Below are positions 25,147-33,823 of a DNA stretch of 50,116 nucleotides, piece after piece. The notes below the pieces were generated by a model that was given only the letters and a program-made list of their open reading frames with translations, was not told the DNA's origin and made no database searches. Source of the stretch: Saprospiraceae bacterium (GTDB taxonomy: Bacteria > Bacteroidota > Bacteroidia > Chitinophagales > Saprospiraceae); the NCBI GenBank assembly GCA_027488935.1, contig JAIYAP010000064.1, forward strand, positions 1-50,116. The letters are read 5' to 3'. The position numbers were made by a program, and so were the translations under genes. Every line of letters begins with the position of its first letter. Position 1 is the first letter of the stretch.

Positions 25147-26484
25147 TTACTGACAAGTACACCATGCATCCGCCAATACCGTAGCCTGCACTTGTAGTGG
25201 GCCAGCGGGTGTGCCAAGTGGTGCGCAAACCGTAAAAGTTCCACTGTTGGTGGAGAATGTTGTTGTGTTTGTCCCGGAGGGTGAAATATACGTCAATGAG
25301 AAGGGCGCGGTACCTGTAAAAGTTGCAGAAATGACGCGGCAGTCCCCTGGGCACAGGTTAAGATTACCGCCTGCAAGTGAAAACTGTACGGTCGGCAGCG
25401 GTCGCCACGCCACCGCGCGGGCATTCGAAAAATCCAAGCAAGGATCGCTTAAATCCACATTACCATTTAGGTTGTTGCCTGCCATGGCGGCTACATAATA
25501 CGTGACGCCCGTTTGCAGCGGCGGCCCGAAGGTAAAAGATGGCGAAGCGCTGGTGGCCACAATACTGCCTGCGGTATCGTTGGGATTGCTGAACAGGATG
25601 TATTGCAGTATATCGTCGCCGTCCAGCACCGTTTGTGTTACTGCCGGAAATGTGAGTGTTTCGTTGCTACAAACTTGAAAGGTACCGCTGCCCCCCAGTA
25701 CCCCGGCGTTGGTGCTGCACAGGCAGGGTGGCTCCTGCGTGCCGGCTGGCGGGAAGGAGAGACCAACTATGTATACCAGATTATCAGGTAAATCACACAC
25801 AAGGGTACTATTTCCAGTATTTATATTGTAAAAATAAATATCTAACCCAAGATTATCACTAGCAAAATACCCGGCATTGCCGTTCCAGGTTCCACCTTCG
25901 GCCCCGCCGGTAGCAGTAGCAGGCCCTAACCAGAGGGATTGTGAAGGATTATTGACATCAATTTGAATTAAAAAAGACTGACCAATTGCATCATACACAA
26001 TGCCATGTAATAAATTATTTACAAAAAAAATATCATGAACACCTATTTGCGGCCAGGCCGTCGGCCAAGGGCCTATAAAGTTCAGGGTATTGTTCGCCGG
26101 GTTAAAGCTTCCCAAGCCGCCAGCGCCACCGAGGTACACCAGGCCGTTTGACGCCAACTGGCCGCTGCCATATTCCAAAGTACCGGTACCTGCCCCCCAG
26201 ATTTCCTGGGCGGATGGCGGCGGCAGAGTGCGTCTCAGGTAGGTAGATCCAATATTTAAAAGATCGCCGTTTGGTAAGACCACGACATCCGCATCGCCGA
26301 AGTTGCCGGACGAGGGCGCTATATCACAAAAAGAGCAATCGGACAGATTAATCTTTGTAATTTGACTTAATGTTCCATTATATACATATATTATTTGCGC
26401 ATACAAAGGGATTGTCGGGCAGGAAAGGACGAATACCCAAAAAAATAGCCATAAAAATCGATTCAATGACATATTCTTATACAT
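25147..26484 (-). CDS. Secreted protein of the triplicated family, copy 1 (intact)
   Basis: 445 residues; ATG at 26484, or at 26472 where the signal peptide MSLNRFLWLFFWVFVLSC begins. The N-terminal half (about 30-250) has repeated short strands with Gly and Asn (NGLVYLGGAGGLGSFNPANN, VHDIFFVNNLL) and may form a beta-propeller. The second half has a CLCSTNAGVLGGSGTFQVC segment followed by FTFGPPLQTGVTYYVAA and CLDFSNARAVAWRPLP, a module often met in huge Saprospiraceae surface proteins. No T9SS sorting domain ends the protein, which stops at ADAWCTCQ. Ligand and role unknown. At the poly-G site of its paralogues it reads LPNGDLLNIG with no homopolymer. Confidence 0.88.
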   Translation of the reverse strand: MYKNMSLNRFLWLFFWVFVLSCPTIPLYAQIIYVYNGTLSQITKINLSDCSFCDIAPSSGNFGDADVVVLPNGDLLNIGSTYLRRTLPPPSAQEIWGAGTGTLEYGSGQLASNGLVYLGGAGGLGSFNPANNTLNFIGPWPTAWPQIGVHDIFFVNNLLHGIVYDAIGQSFLIQIDVNNPSQSLWLGPATATGGAEGGTWNGNAGYFASDNLGLDIYFYNINTGNSTLVCDLPDNLVYIVGLSFPPAGTQEPPCLCSTNAGVLGGSGTFQVCSNETLTFPAVTQTVLDGDDILQYILFSNPNDTAGSIVATSASPSFTFGPPLQTGVTYYVAAMAGNNLNGNVDLSDPCLDFSNARAVAWRPLPTVQFSLAGGNLNLCPGDCRVISATFTGTAPFSLTYISPSGTNTTTFSTNSGTFTVCAPLGTPAGPLQVQATVLADAWCTCQ

Positions 26485-26497
26485 TTTAGTTCATTTG

Positions 26498-26505
26498 CAA
26501 AAATA
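26498..26505 (-). promoter_or_regulatory. -7 box, family copy 1
   Basis: Leftward TATTTTTG, an exact TAnnTTTG match 13 bp before the ATG at 26484. The equivalent box is kept in copies 2 and 3, which supports it as functional, though the leader would be very short unless the ATG at 26472 is used. Confidence 0.5.
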
Positions 26506-26678
26506 ATCCTAATAGTTCAAAAAATGGAATAATCCAACTCCAGATGACGCCAAATAGCGCGTAATGATACCTTCTAATGCGCTCAATATCAAACAAATGT
26601 AGCGTACACCCTAACGCTTAGCCTAAGGGTTATCAAGCGGATGCCAGCAACGGAAGAAAATTTGACCCTTAACATCCT

Positions 26679-28003
26679 TCAAGGACAAGCGCAAAGCGCA
26701 TCGGCCAAAGCCGTCGCCTGAATCACAAAATTACCCATTGAATTTGTCGGCGGACAAACATCAAAACTGCCGTTGTTCCCGGAAAATATTTGTGTGCTTG
26801 AACCTTCGGGGCTATTATATGTCAGGGTAAAAGGCGGGGTTCCGGTAAAATTAGCATTAATGGTCTTGCAAGCGCCGGGACACACATTGGGGTTGGCGGT
26901 AGAAAAAGTGACCGCTGGCAGCGGTCGCCACAACACGGGGCGGGCATTCGAAAAATCCAAGCAAGGATCGCTTAAATCCACGCTGCCGTTCAGGTTGTTG
27001 CCAGCTGCGGCTGCTACATAGTATGTGACGCCCGTTTGCAGCGGCGGCCCGAACGTAAAAGATGGCGTAGCGCTGGTGGCTACAATACTGCCTGCGGTAT
27101 CAGCCGGGTTGCTGAACAGGATGTATTGCAGCATATCGTCGCCGTCCAGAACCGTTTGTATTACTGCCGGAAATGTGAGTGTTTCGTTGCTGCAAACTTG
27201 AAAGGTACCACTGCCCCCCAGCACCCCGGCGTTGGTGCTGCACAAGCAAGGTGGCTCCTGCGTGCCGGCAGGCGGGAACGAGAGTCCGAATATAGATATG
27301 ACATTGTCAGGCAAATCGCACACGAGCGAGCTGTTTCCGGTAGCAATATCATAAAAATAAATATCCAACCCCAAGTTGTCACTGGCAAAATAACCGGCGT
27401 TGCCGTTCCATATTCCACCCTCAGCCCCTCCGGTACCATTAACAGGCCCTAACCAAATGGATTGCGAGGGATCATTGACGTCAATTTGAATTAAATAAGA
27501 CTGATTAATGTCATAGACAGTACCATACAATAGATTATTTACCAAAAAAATATCGTGAACGCCTATTTGCGGCCATGCAGCTGGCCAGGGGCCTATAAAG
27601 TTCAGGGTGTTATTAGCAGGATTAAAGCTTCCTAAGCCTCCGACGCCACCTAGGTACACCAGGCCGTTTGGTGCCAACTGGCCGCTGCCATATTCCAAAG
27701 TACCAGTACTCGCCCCCCAAATTTCTAGGGCGGCAGGTGGCGGCGGGGTGCGGCGTAAATAAGAAGGACCAATGTTTAAGAGCCCCCCCCCGGAAGCACT
27801 ACTACATCGGAAAGACCAAAGTTCCCGGACGAGGACGCGACATCACAAAAAGAGCAGTCGGAAAGGTCAATCTTTGTAATTTGATTTAATGTGCCGTTAA
27901 GGACATATATTATTTGCGTGTGCAAAGGGTTGATGGGGCATGAGAGGGCGAGTGCCCAAAACAATAGCCATAAAAATCGATTCAATGACATGTTCTTATT
28001 CAT
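26679..28003 (-). pseudogene. Secreted protein family, copy 2, frameshifted in a G9 tract
   Basis: The start at 28003 opens MNKNMSLNRFLWLLFWALAL, a good signal peptide, but the frame ends after 75 residues (LPGGGS, stop at 27776). The remaining 340 residues continue in the next frame to 26679 without other damage. The shift lies in a run of nine G (27783-27791 as C on the plus strand): 10 or 7 G would restore one frame of about 441 residues, giving LPGGGLLNIG, the same length as copy 1. Either a phase-variable OFF state, a decaying pseudogene or a homopolymer sequencing error. Domain content otherwise matches copy 1. Confidence 0.85.
27783..27791 (-). repeat. Poly-G tract (9) in copy 2
   Basis: Nine consecutive C on the plus strand, read as G in the gene, about 71 codons after the start. 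It is the exact point where the frame is lost. Confidence 0.95.
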
Positions 28004-28016
28004 TTTAGTTCATTTG

Positions 28017-28024
28017 CAAAATTA
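28017..28024 (-). promoter_or_regulatory. -7 box, family copy 2
   Basis: Leftward TAATTTTG, exact TAnnTTTG match, 13 bp before the ATG at 28003. Confidence 0.5.
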
Positions 28025-28197
28025 ATCTTAATAGTTGAAAAAATGGAATAATCCAACTCCAGATGAGGCCAAATAGCGTGTAATGATACCTTCTAATGCG
28101 CTCAATATCAAACAAATGTAGCGTACACCCTAACGTTTAGCCTAAGGATTATCAAGCGGATGCCAGCAACGGAAGAAAATTTGACCCTTAATATCCT

Positions 28198-29524
28198 TCA
28201 CGGACAAGCGCAAAACGCATCGGCCAAAGCCGTCGCCTGAATCACAAAATTACCCATCGAATTTGTCGGCGGACAAACATCAAAACTGCCGCTGTTCCCG
28301 GAAAATATTTGTGTACTTGAACCTGCGGGGCTATTATACGTCAGGGTAAAAGGCGGAGCTCCTGTAAAATTTGCGTTAATAGTTTTGCAAGCGCCGGAGC
28401 ACACATTGGGGTTGGCGGTAGAAAAAGTGACCGCCGGCAGCGGCCGCCACACCACGGGGCGGGCATTTGAAAAATCCAAGCAAGGATCGCTTAAATCCAC
28501 ATTACCATTTAGGTTGTTGCCGGCTATGGCGGCTAAATAATACGTGACGCCCGTTTGCAGCGGCGGCCCGAAAGTAAAAGATGGCGTAGCGCTGGTGGCT
28601 ACAATACTGCCTGCGGTATCAGCCGGGTTGCTGAACAAGATGTATTGCAGTATATCGTCGCCGTCCAGCACCGTTTGTGTTACTGCCGGAAATGTGAGTG
28701 TTTCGTTGCTGCAAACTTGAAAGGTACCACTGCCCCCCAGCACCCCGGCGTTGGTGCTGCACAAGCAAGGTGGCTCCTGCGTGCCGGCAGGCGGGAAGGA
28801 GAGGCCGCTAATAAATACGAGATTATCAGGCAAATCGCACACGAGCGAGCTGTTTCCAGTGGTAATATCATAAAAATAAATATCAAACCCAAAATTGTCA
28901 CTGGCAAAATACCCGGCATTGCCGTTCCAGGTTCCACCCTCGGCTCCGCCGGTAGCGGTAGCAGGCCCTAGCCAGAGGGATTGCGAAGCATTATTGACGT
29001 CAATTTGAATTAAATAAGACTGATTAGTTGCATCATAGACAATGCCATACAGCAAGTTATTTACCAAAAAAATATCGTTAACGCCTATTTGGGGCCAGGC
29101 AGCTGGCCAGGGGCCAATAAAACTCAGGGTATTGTTCGCCGGGTTAAAGCTTCCCAAGCCGCCAGCACCACCTAAGTAAACCAGGCCGTTCGACGCCAAC
29201 TGGCCGCTACGATATTCCAGAGTACCTGTACCTGCCCCCCAGATTTCCTGTGCAGATGGCGGCGGAGGGGTACGTCTTAAATATACATCACCAATGTTTA
29301 ACAGCCCCCCCTGGTAATACCACAACATCTGAAAGGCCAAAGTTCCCTGACGAGGGCGCAATATCACAAAATGAGCAGTCAGACAAGTTGATCTTTGTAA
29401 TTTGATTTAAAGTACCGTTGTATACATATATTATTTGCGTATGCAAAGGGGTTGTCGGGCAGGAAAGGGCGAGTACCCGAAATAATAGCCATAAAAATCG
29501 ATTCAATGACATATTCTTATACAT
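28198..29524 (-). pseudogene. Secreted protein family, copy 3, frameshifted in a G7 tract
   Basis: Starts MYKNMSLNRFLWLLFRVLAL at 29524 and stops after 78 residues (LPGGAVKHW, stop at 29288). The second frame carries the full rest of the protein to 28198. The tract at 29305-29311 has seven G; nine (or six) would join the halves, again as LPGGGLLNIG. The required correction differs from that of copy 2 (two bases or minus one, against plus one), so a single systematic misread does not explain both as simply. The downstream domain sequence is undamaged, which speaks for recent or reversible loss. Confidence 0.85.
29305..29311 (-). repeat. Poly-G tract (7) in copy 3
   Basis: Seven consecutive C on the plus strand at the same codon position as the tract in copy 2. 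Confidence 0.95.
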
Positions 29525-29537
29525 TTTAGTTCATTTG

Positions 29538-29545
29538 CAAAATTA
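29538..29545 (-). promoter_or_regulatory. -7 box, family copy 3
   Basis: Leftward TAATTTTG, exact TAnnTTTG match, 13 bp before the ATG at 29524. The sequence further upstream is replaced by a 10-bp tandem repeat (29591-29690), unlike copies 1 and 2. Confidence 0.5.
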
Positions 29546-29590
29546 ATTTTAATAGTTTAAAAAATGAATAATCCAACTCTATATGACGCC

Positions 29591-29690
29591 AAATAGCGTG
29601 TAATGATGTGTAATGATGTGTAATAATGTGTAATGATGTGTAATAGCACGTAATGATGCCTAATAGCGCATAATGATAGCAAATAGCGCT
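29591..29690. repeat. Ten 10-bp tandem units upstream of copy 3
   Basis: Units run from aaatagcgtg through taatgatgtg (three identical copies and one variant, taataatgtg), then taatagcacg, taatgatgcc, taatagcgca, taatgatagc and aaatagcgct. The period is exactly 10 bp, about one helical turn. The seed sequence aaatagcg-gtaatgat exists as a single copy in the two 194-bp spacers, so the array grew from it. It lies between divergent genes (copy 3 leftward, S74 gene rightward). Confidence 0.9.
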
Positions 29691-29717
29691 TGTTTGTGTA
29701 CCTGCCGATGCCCCACC

Positions 29718-29747
29718 TTTGAATCGTTCGTGTACACGCTATCTTTT
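29718..29747 (+). promoter_or_regulatory. Putative promoter of the S74-chaperone/T9SS gene
   Basis: TTTG at 29718-29721, then 18 bp, then TATCTTTT at 29740-29747, which matches TAnnTTTG except for the last base. It lies 43 bp before the ATG at 29791. Confidence 0.5.
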
Positions 29748-29790
29748 TCAAATTTTTCATCAATTAAACCTTTCCAAACATTGATTTATC

Positions 29791-31364
29791 ATGAAGAAAT
29801 TTTCTTTGTTACTCACCAGCATGTTATTTTTATGCTTGCAGATCAAAGCGCAGTTTGCGCCAACCCCTAATAATATTAATACATCCATCATCCGCGCCGG
29901 TATTACTGGCATCGGTTTCCCGGGCTCCTCGGCCAGTACCATGACCACCGCCGCCAACGGTCAGGCGCGCCTGATTGTCAACGGCACGCTCAGCGATAGC
30001 ACCAAAGGCATTTTTGCGCACTATGTATCCGGTAAAGTAGGCCTGTTCGACAACAGCAGCCAATGGCTGGGCCTCGGCATAGCAGGCGTCGGTACCGCAT
30101 ACGGCCTTGCCATCGCTAAAAATACCAATACAGGGGTATTCAACCTGTTGAGTGAGGGCACGCAAACCAATTTGATTGCAGGATTCGGCAGTACGGCTTC
30201 CACCAACACCAACCGCTTCAAAATCAGGGGCTTTTCAGGTACTTCCCTTACTTCTAAGGATTTGTTCATCGTAAATCCCAATGGCGCCATAGGGGTCAAT
30301 GTAGAACCTTTGGCCACTGTTTGGGTGGACAGTAAGCAAACAACCAGTAGCAGCCTGTTCCGCGACATCGCCATTATCGGGAGCCAAACCGCGGGAAGCG
30401 GCAGTATTACCACGGCTTCTGCCCTTGGTAATCAACAAAATACCAGCTTAGTTTTCAACAACATTGCAGTAGAAGGCTTCCGGGCCCAGTTTCCCGATTT
30501 TGCCACTGCCGTCACTCAATTTCCCCCAACAGGCGGGGCCGTAAACCTGCAAGTGGTCAATAACCCGCTCGGAACGACCGATGCGATTGCTTCGTCTAAC
30601 AGCATTACCGGCCCGTCAAGACCTTCCAGGCCAATGGCCGGGTGGGCATCGGTACCCTTCAGCCTACTTCCGGCTCTTGTGGACCGGGCAACAAACAAAC
30701 AATCCTGCTAGATGTGAACGGGCTCATCAATGCCGGGGGCGCTTTGGTCACTTCCGATCGTCGCTTCAAAAAAGACATCGAAAATATCCCGAACAGTTTG
30801 GAACTCGTCCGCAAAATACAAGGCACAAAATACCATTTTAACCAGGAAGCTTTCCCGGACCGCAATTTTGGCGGCGGACTGCAATACGGCTTTATCGCAC
30901 AAGAACTGGAACAAGTCATCCCGGAAGCGACCGTGCTTAACTCCGATGGCTATTATGCCGTAAATTATACCATGCTCATCCCCGTACTCACCGAGGCCAT
31001 CAAAGAACAAGACAAAACCGTAACCGAACTCCGCAACGAATTAGCCGAACTCCGCAGCCAACTCAACGACCTCAAAGCAGGCCAGCAGCCGGGCGATTTG
31101 AAAGGGTATCGTTTGGATCAAAACACGCCGAATCCAACCGGCGGCAATACCGTAATCGCTTATGCACTTCCAGCAGGCACCACCGGCGCACGCATCACGG
31201 TGTACGACCTGGCGGGCCGCACCATCCAATCCTGGTCTTTGAGTGATTTGGAAGGTCAAATCAGCATCAATGCCAGTACCTTAAGCGGCGGTTTATACAT
31301 CTACGACCTGCAAGTGGGCGGTCGGCAGGTGCTGGAACGCAAAATGAGTGTTCTTGGGAAATAG
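29791..31364 (+). pseudogene. Secreted protein with S74 intramolecular chaperone and T9SS sorting domain, frameshifted
   Basis: The first frame (29791-30711) has a signal peptide MKKFSLLLTSMLFLCLQIKA and a Gly/Thr/Ser-rich repetitive beta region, then goes out of frame after NSITGPS. The second frame picks up at about 30615 with VKTFQANGRVGIGTLQP and carries a Peptidase_S74 domain (SDRRFKKDIEN, YGFIAQELEQVIPEA, YYAVNYTMLIPVLTEAIKEQ), a short coiled coil and a T9SS type A tail (TPNPTGGNTVIAYALP, SGGLYIYDLQ). One added base in the CCC at 30612-30614 would restore a single frame of about 525 residues. S74 domains trimerise fibre proteins and then cleave themselves off, so the intact product would be a trimeric surface fibre. 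Pseudogene or sequencing error. Confidence 0.82.
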
Positions 31365-31516
31365 GGATTTTACCAGTTTCCACAAATTTTTGATAAAAAC
31401 TCAAAGATCAAAAAATCGTGCGTAAATGATGATATTATTATATTTTACAGTGTAACATGCGTCGAATAACAAGAGTCATCCCGAATTTTGGGTTTCACAA
31501 GGATTTGTGGTAGTGT

Positions 31517-31569
31517 GTAAATTGTATTGGCGGGGTGACTGAAAAAGTCGCCCCGTCAATACAATTTAC
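31517..31569. other. 24-bp hairpin with compensating G-U pairs
   Basis: Left arm 31517-31540 and right arm 31546-31569 pair over all 24 positions around the loop gaaaa; the only two non-Watson-Crick pairs are G-U in RNA. A further five pairs (agtgt/acact) are possible beyond a bulge. There is no T run after it, so it is not a normal terminator. Rightward RNA would keep both wobbles as G-U, leftward RNA as A-C, which suggests a rightward transcript. Confidence 0.75.
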
Positions 31570-31680
31570 GCATTTACACTGGACTTAAGGAGGCTTCAGT
31601 TGTTATGCATGATTTGGGCAGCCTTAGTATCTTATTTTGTATTAATAAGAGCTATTTTGCCGAGTATTCGCGGTAAAATG

Positions 31681-31721
31681 AATAAAAAATCCCGAATTTA
31701 GTTTTCACCAAAATTCGGGAT
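31681..31721 (-). terminator. Terminator of terC
   Basis: Arms atcccgaattt (31689-31699) and aaattcgggat (31711-31721) are perfect complements; leftward the stem runs into TTTTTTATT. It is the third copy of the dispersed hairpin and lies 44 bp after the terC stop. Confidence 0.75.
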
Positions 31722-31764
31722 GACTCATGTTGTTTTTTTATATCCATCGTCTTTTCAGACGTGC

Positions 31765-32616
31765 CTATTCTTGTTGTTTTTCGTTATCCAGCAGGTTTTC
31801 GTCGAGCAGCCCCCGCTTCTTTGCCGTTTCAGCATAGCCATGGAGTTGAACTGGATTTTGCGCTTTTCGCACCCGAATATTCAGCATTTCTACAAAAAGA
31901 GAGAAGAAAATGGCAAAATACAGGTAACCTTTGGGCACAGAACCTTCGGTGAAATGTCCCAAATGCGCTGCTTCGGCGATCAAAGAAAAACCAATCAGAA
32001 TCAGAAAGGTAAGGCCCAGCATTTGAACTGTTGGGTGGGTATTTACAAACTTGCTGACCGGCCCTGAAAACAACATCATCACCAGCACCGACAGCACCAC
32101 GGCAATAATCATAATCATCAAGTCATTGGCAATACCGATGGCCGTCAGGATAGAGTCGAAAGAAAACACGACATTGATCAAGGTGATTTGTAAAATAATC
32201 GCACCCAGGGTTGCTTTTACTTTTCCTCCACTACCAGGGTCATCTGAGGCATCGGGGCTTTCCAGTTTGTGGTGAATTTCGGTGGTCGCCTTATATAACA
32301 AAAACAAACCTCCCAAAAACAAGATCAGACCTTGTCCGTTAACTTCCCCATGAATCGTAAGCACATCAATATGAAAGAGCGCTTGTTTCATACCAATGAT
32401 CCAGGTAAGGCCAAACAACAAAACAATACGCAGTACCATGGCCAGGATCAGACCAATGTTGCGGGCCTTGGGCTGGTCAGATTCGGGTAATTTGGCCGAA
32501 ATGATCGACAAAAATATAATATTGTCCACTCCCAGCACTATTTCCAAAAAAGTCAGGGTAAGCAAACTCACCCACACTTCGGGAGACGTAAAATCAGGCA
32601 TTGCAAAAAGTAACAT
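31765..32616 (-). CDS. TerC-family integral membrane protein
   Basis: 283 residues. The family signature appears twice, once in each half: LEIVLGVDNIIFLSI (about residues 24-38) and NVVFSFDSILTAIG (about 148-161), whose acidic residues lie inside membrane helices. About seven to eight transmembrane segments, with a charged cytoplasmic loop around LESPDASDDPGSGGKVK. TerC-type proteins export manganese or act in metal loading during membrane-protein export; here the ion is not known. The C terminus is Lys/Glu-rich. Closed by the dispersed hairpin terminator. Confidence 0.93.
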   Translation of the reverse strand: MLLFAMPDFTSPEVWVSLLTLTFLEIVLGVDNIIFLSIISAKLPESDQPKARNIGLILAMVLRIVLLFGLTWIIGMKQALFHIDVLTIHGEVNGQGLILFLGGLFLLYKATTEIHHKLESPDASDDPGSGGKVKATLGAIILQITLINVVFSFDSILTAIGIANDLMIMIIAVVLSVLVMMLFSGPVSKFVNTHPTVQMLGLTFLILIGFSLIAEAAHLGHFTEGSVPKGYLYFAIFFSLFVEMLNIRVRKAQNPVQLHGYAETAKKRGLLDENLLDNEKQQE

Positions 32617-32799
32617 CGTTGTAAAAATGATTTTTGTTTGAAATCGAACCGCAATGTTACGGCGTTTTTTCCTCCCAAAGTGCTATCCAAACGACAAGCC
32701 CGGATCAAAACTCAATGTAAGGGATAGAAAAAACGACCAACAAGCGTTCGGGTGCCGACAATTTGACCGTATTTAACGTTTCGTTCCTGGTAACAGCCT

Positions 32800-32807
32800 T
32801 AAATTTG
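32800..32807 (+). promoter_or_regulatory. -7 box for the Omp28-like gene
   Basis: TAAATTTG, exact TAnnTTTG match, 18 bp before the ATG at 32826. Only a weak GTTTCG stretch stands at -33 distance. Confidence 0.5.
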
Positions 32808-32825
32808 TACAAAAATTAAACTGTC

Positions 32826-33815
32826 ATGAAAAAAGTAAAATTTACGTTGCTCCTACTTCTCTTCGCAGCATCGCTTTTTGCACAACAATCTGCCAAGCGG
32901 TATGTTTTGATTGAGCACTTCACAAATTCACGTTGCTCCGTTTGTGGTTCCAAAAACCCCGGCTTTTACAATTTTATCAGCCAATACGCGGATGACATCC
33001 ACCACATTTCGATTCATCCTTCGGTGCCTTACAATAATTGTTTCTTCTATTTGGCCAATCCGACAGAAAACAATGCCCGGGCTTCGTTTTACAACATTTT
33101 TGGTTCCCCTTCAATTGTGTTGAATGGCACCTTGCAGAATCCGAGCACACCTTTGCTCAATATTGCGCAATTACAGCCTTTTTTGAATCAAACCAGCCCA
33201 ATTAACGTAAAAGTGACCGAAACAGGCACCGGCAACACCCGCGCTGTGAGCATTGACGTGCGCTCGCTGGGCACTTTACCCAATGTGGGCTATAAAATAT
33301 ATGCCGCCATAGTGGAGCGCACCGTAAACTACAACGCACCCAACGGTGAAAAAATACACTACGACGTATTCCGCAAAATGGTACCGGAAGTAAACGGCAT
33401 TACTTTTACACCTGCTGCCGTGGGCCAATCGAATGTGATCAATTTTAATTACACCATTGCCAACAATTGGGTGGCTGATGAAGCGTACGTCCTGGTTTAC
33501 ATCCAAAGTACCTCCAATGAAATCATCAACAGCGGCACTAAATTCGACCCAATTTTGTTGGGCACCCAGGACGCAAAGGTGGAAACCATTACCTTGCAAC
33601 CCAATCCTGCCCATACCAGCGCATCGTTTCAATTGGTAGACGACACCGTAGTTGCGCTTGAAATGTATGATGCAAAAGGACAATTAACCACCACCACATT
33701 CAACAATAATGGCGAAAACGTACAAATAGACGTACAAAACCTGCCGGTTGGATTGTATTTTGTAAAAATTACGGGTGCACAAAAAGTGTACACCGCCAAA
33801 TTGGTTAAAGAATAA
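32826..33815 (+). CDS. Omp28-like thioredoxin-fold protein with T9SS type A sorting domain
   Basis: 329 residues. Signal peptide MKKVKFTLLLLLFAASLFA. The start of the mature part, YVLIEHFTNSRCSVCGSKNP, carries a CSVC motif in the position of the thioredoxin active site, as in Omp28-type proteins of Bacteroidota. A beta-sandwich follows (about 120-240). The last 75 residues are a T9SS type A sorting domain (ITLQPNPAHTSASFQL, LPVGLYFVKITGAQK), so it is exported and anchored on the surface. Disulphide or metal-related redox function is plausible but not shown. A mini HMA gene follows 8 bp later. Confidence 0.88.
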   Translation: MKKVKFTLLLLLFAASLFAQQSAKRYVLIEHFTNSRCSVCGSKNPGFYNFISQYADDIHHISIHPSVPYNNCFFYLANPTENNARASFYNIFGSPSIVLNGTLQNPSTPLLNIAQLQPFLNQTSPINVKVTETGTGNTRAVSIDVRSLGTLPNVGYKIYAAIVERTVNYNAPNGEKIHYDVFRKMVPEVNGITFTPAAVGQSNVINFNYTIANNWVADEAYVLVYIQSTSNEIINSGTKFDPILLGTQDAKVETITLQPNPAHTSASFQLVDDTVVALEMYDAKGQLTTTTFNNNGENVQIDVQNLPVGLYFVKITGAQKVYTAKLVKE

Positions 33816-33823
33816 CAACGAAG

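Larger units (their letters stand above)
25147..29545 (-). repeat. Tandem triplication of a ~1.52-kb gene-plus-intergenic unit
   Basis: Starts of the three paralogues lie 1,519 and 1,521 bp apart, and the spacers after copies 2 and 3 are both 194 bp (26485-26678 and 28004-28197) with nearly identical sequence, including a caaatagcgngtaatgatac block. The spacer copies prove duplication of the whole unit, not only of the gene. Copies 2 and 3 are closer to each other than to copy 1 in the C-terminal part (ATALADA-CACP against ATVLADAWCTCQ). Confidence 0.93.
31473..31726. repeat. 254-bp segment bounded by 19-bp perfect inverted repeats
   Basis: Ends gagtcatcccgaattttgg (31473-31491) and its exact complement at 31708-31726. 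They are copies of the dispersed cccgaattttgg hairpin also used at 24507-24540. No target-site duplication is visible, and no protein is encoded. The whole gap 31365-31764 (400 bp) contains only this segment, an internal long hairpin and AT-rich sequence. It could be a small non-autonomous element or two independent repeat copies. Confidence 0.7.

Noticed and set aside
29557-29763. 68-codon leftward open frame
   Set aside because: Most of it is the translation of the 10-bp repeat (His/Tyr/Ile periodicity); not a gene.
29791-31364. Prophage tail-fibre region because of the S74 domain
   Set aside because: The gene has a signal peptide and T9SS tail, and no phage genes surround it.
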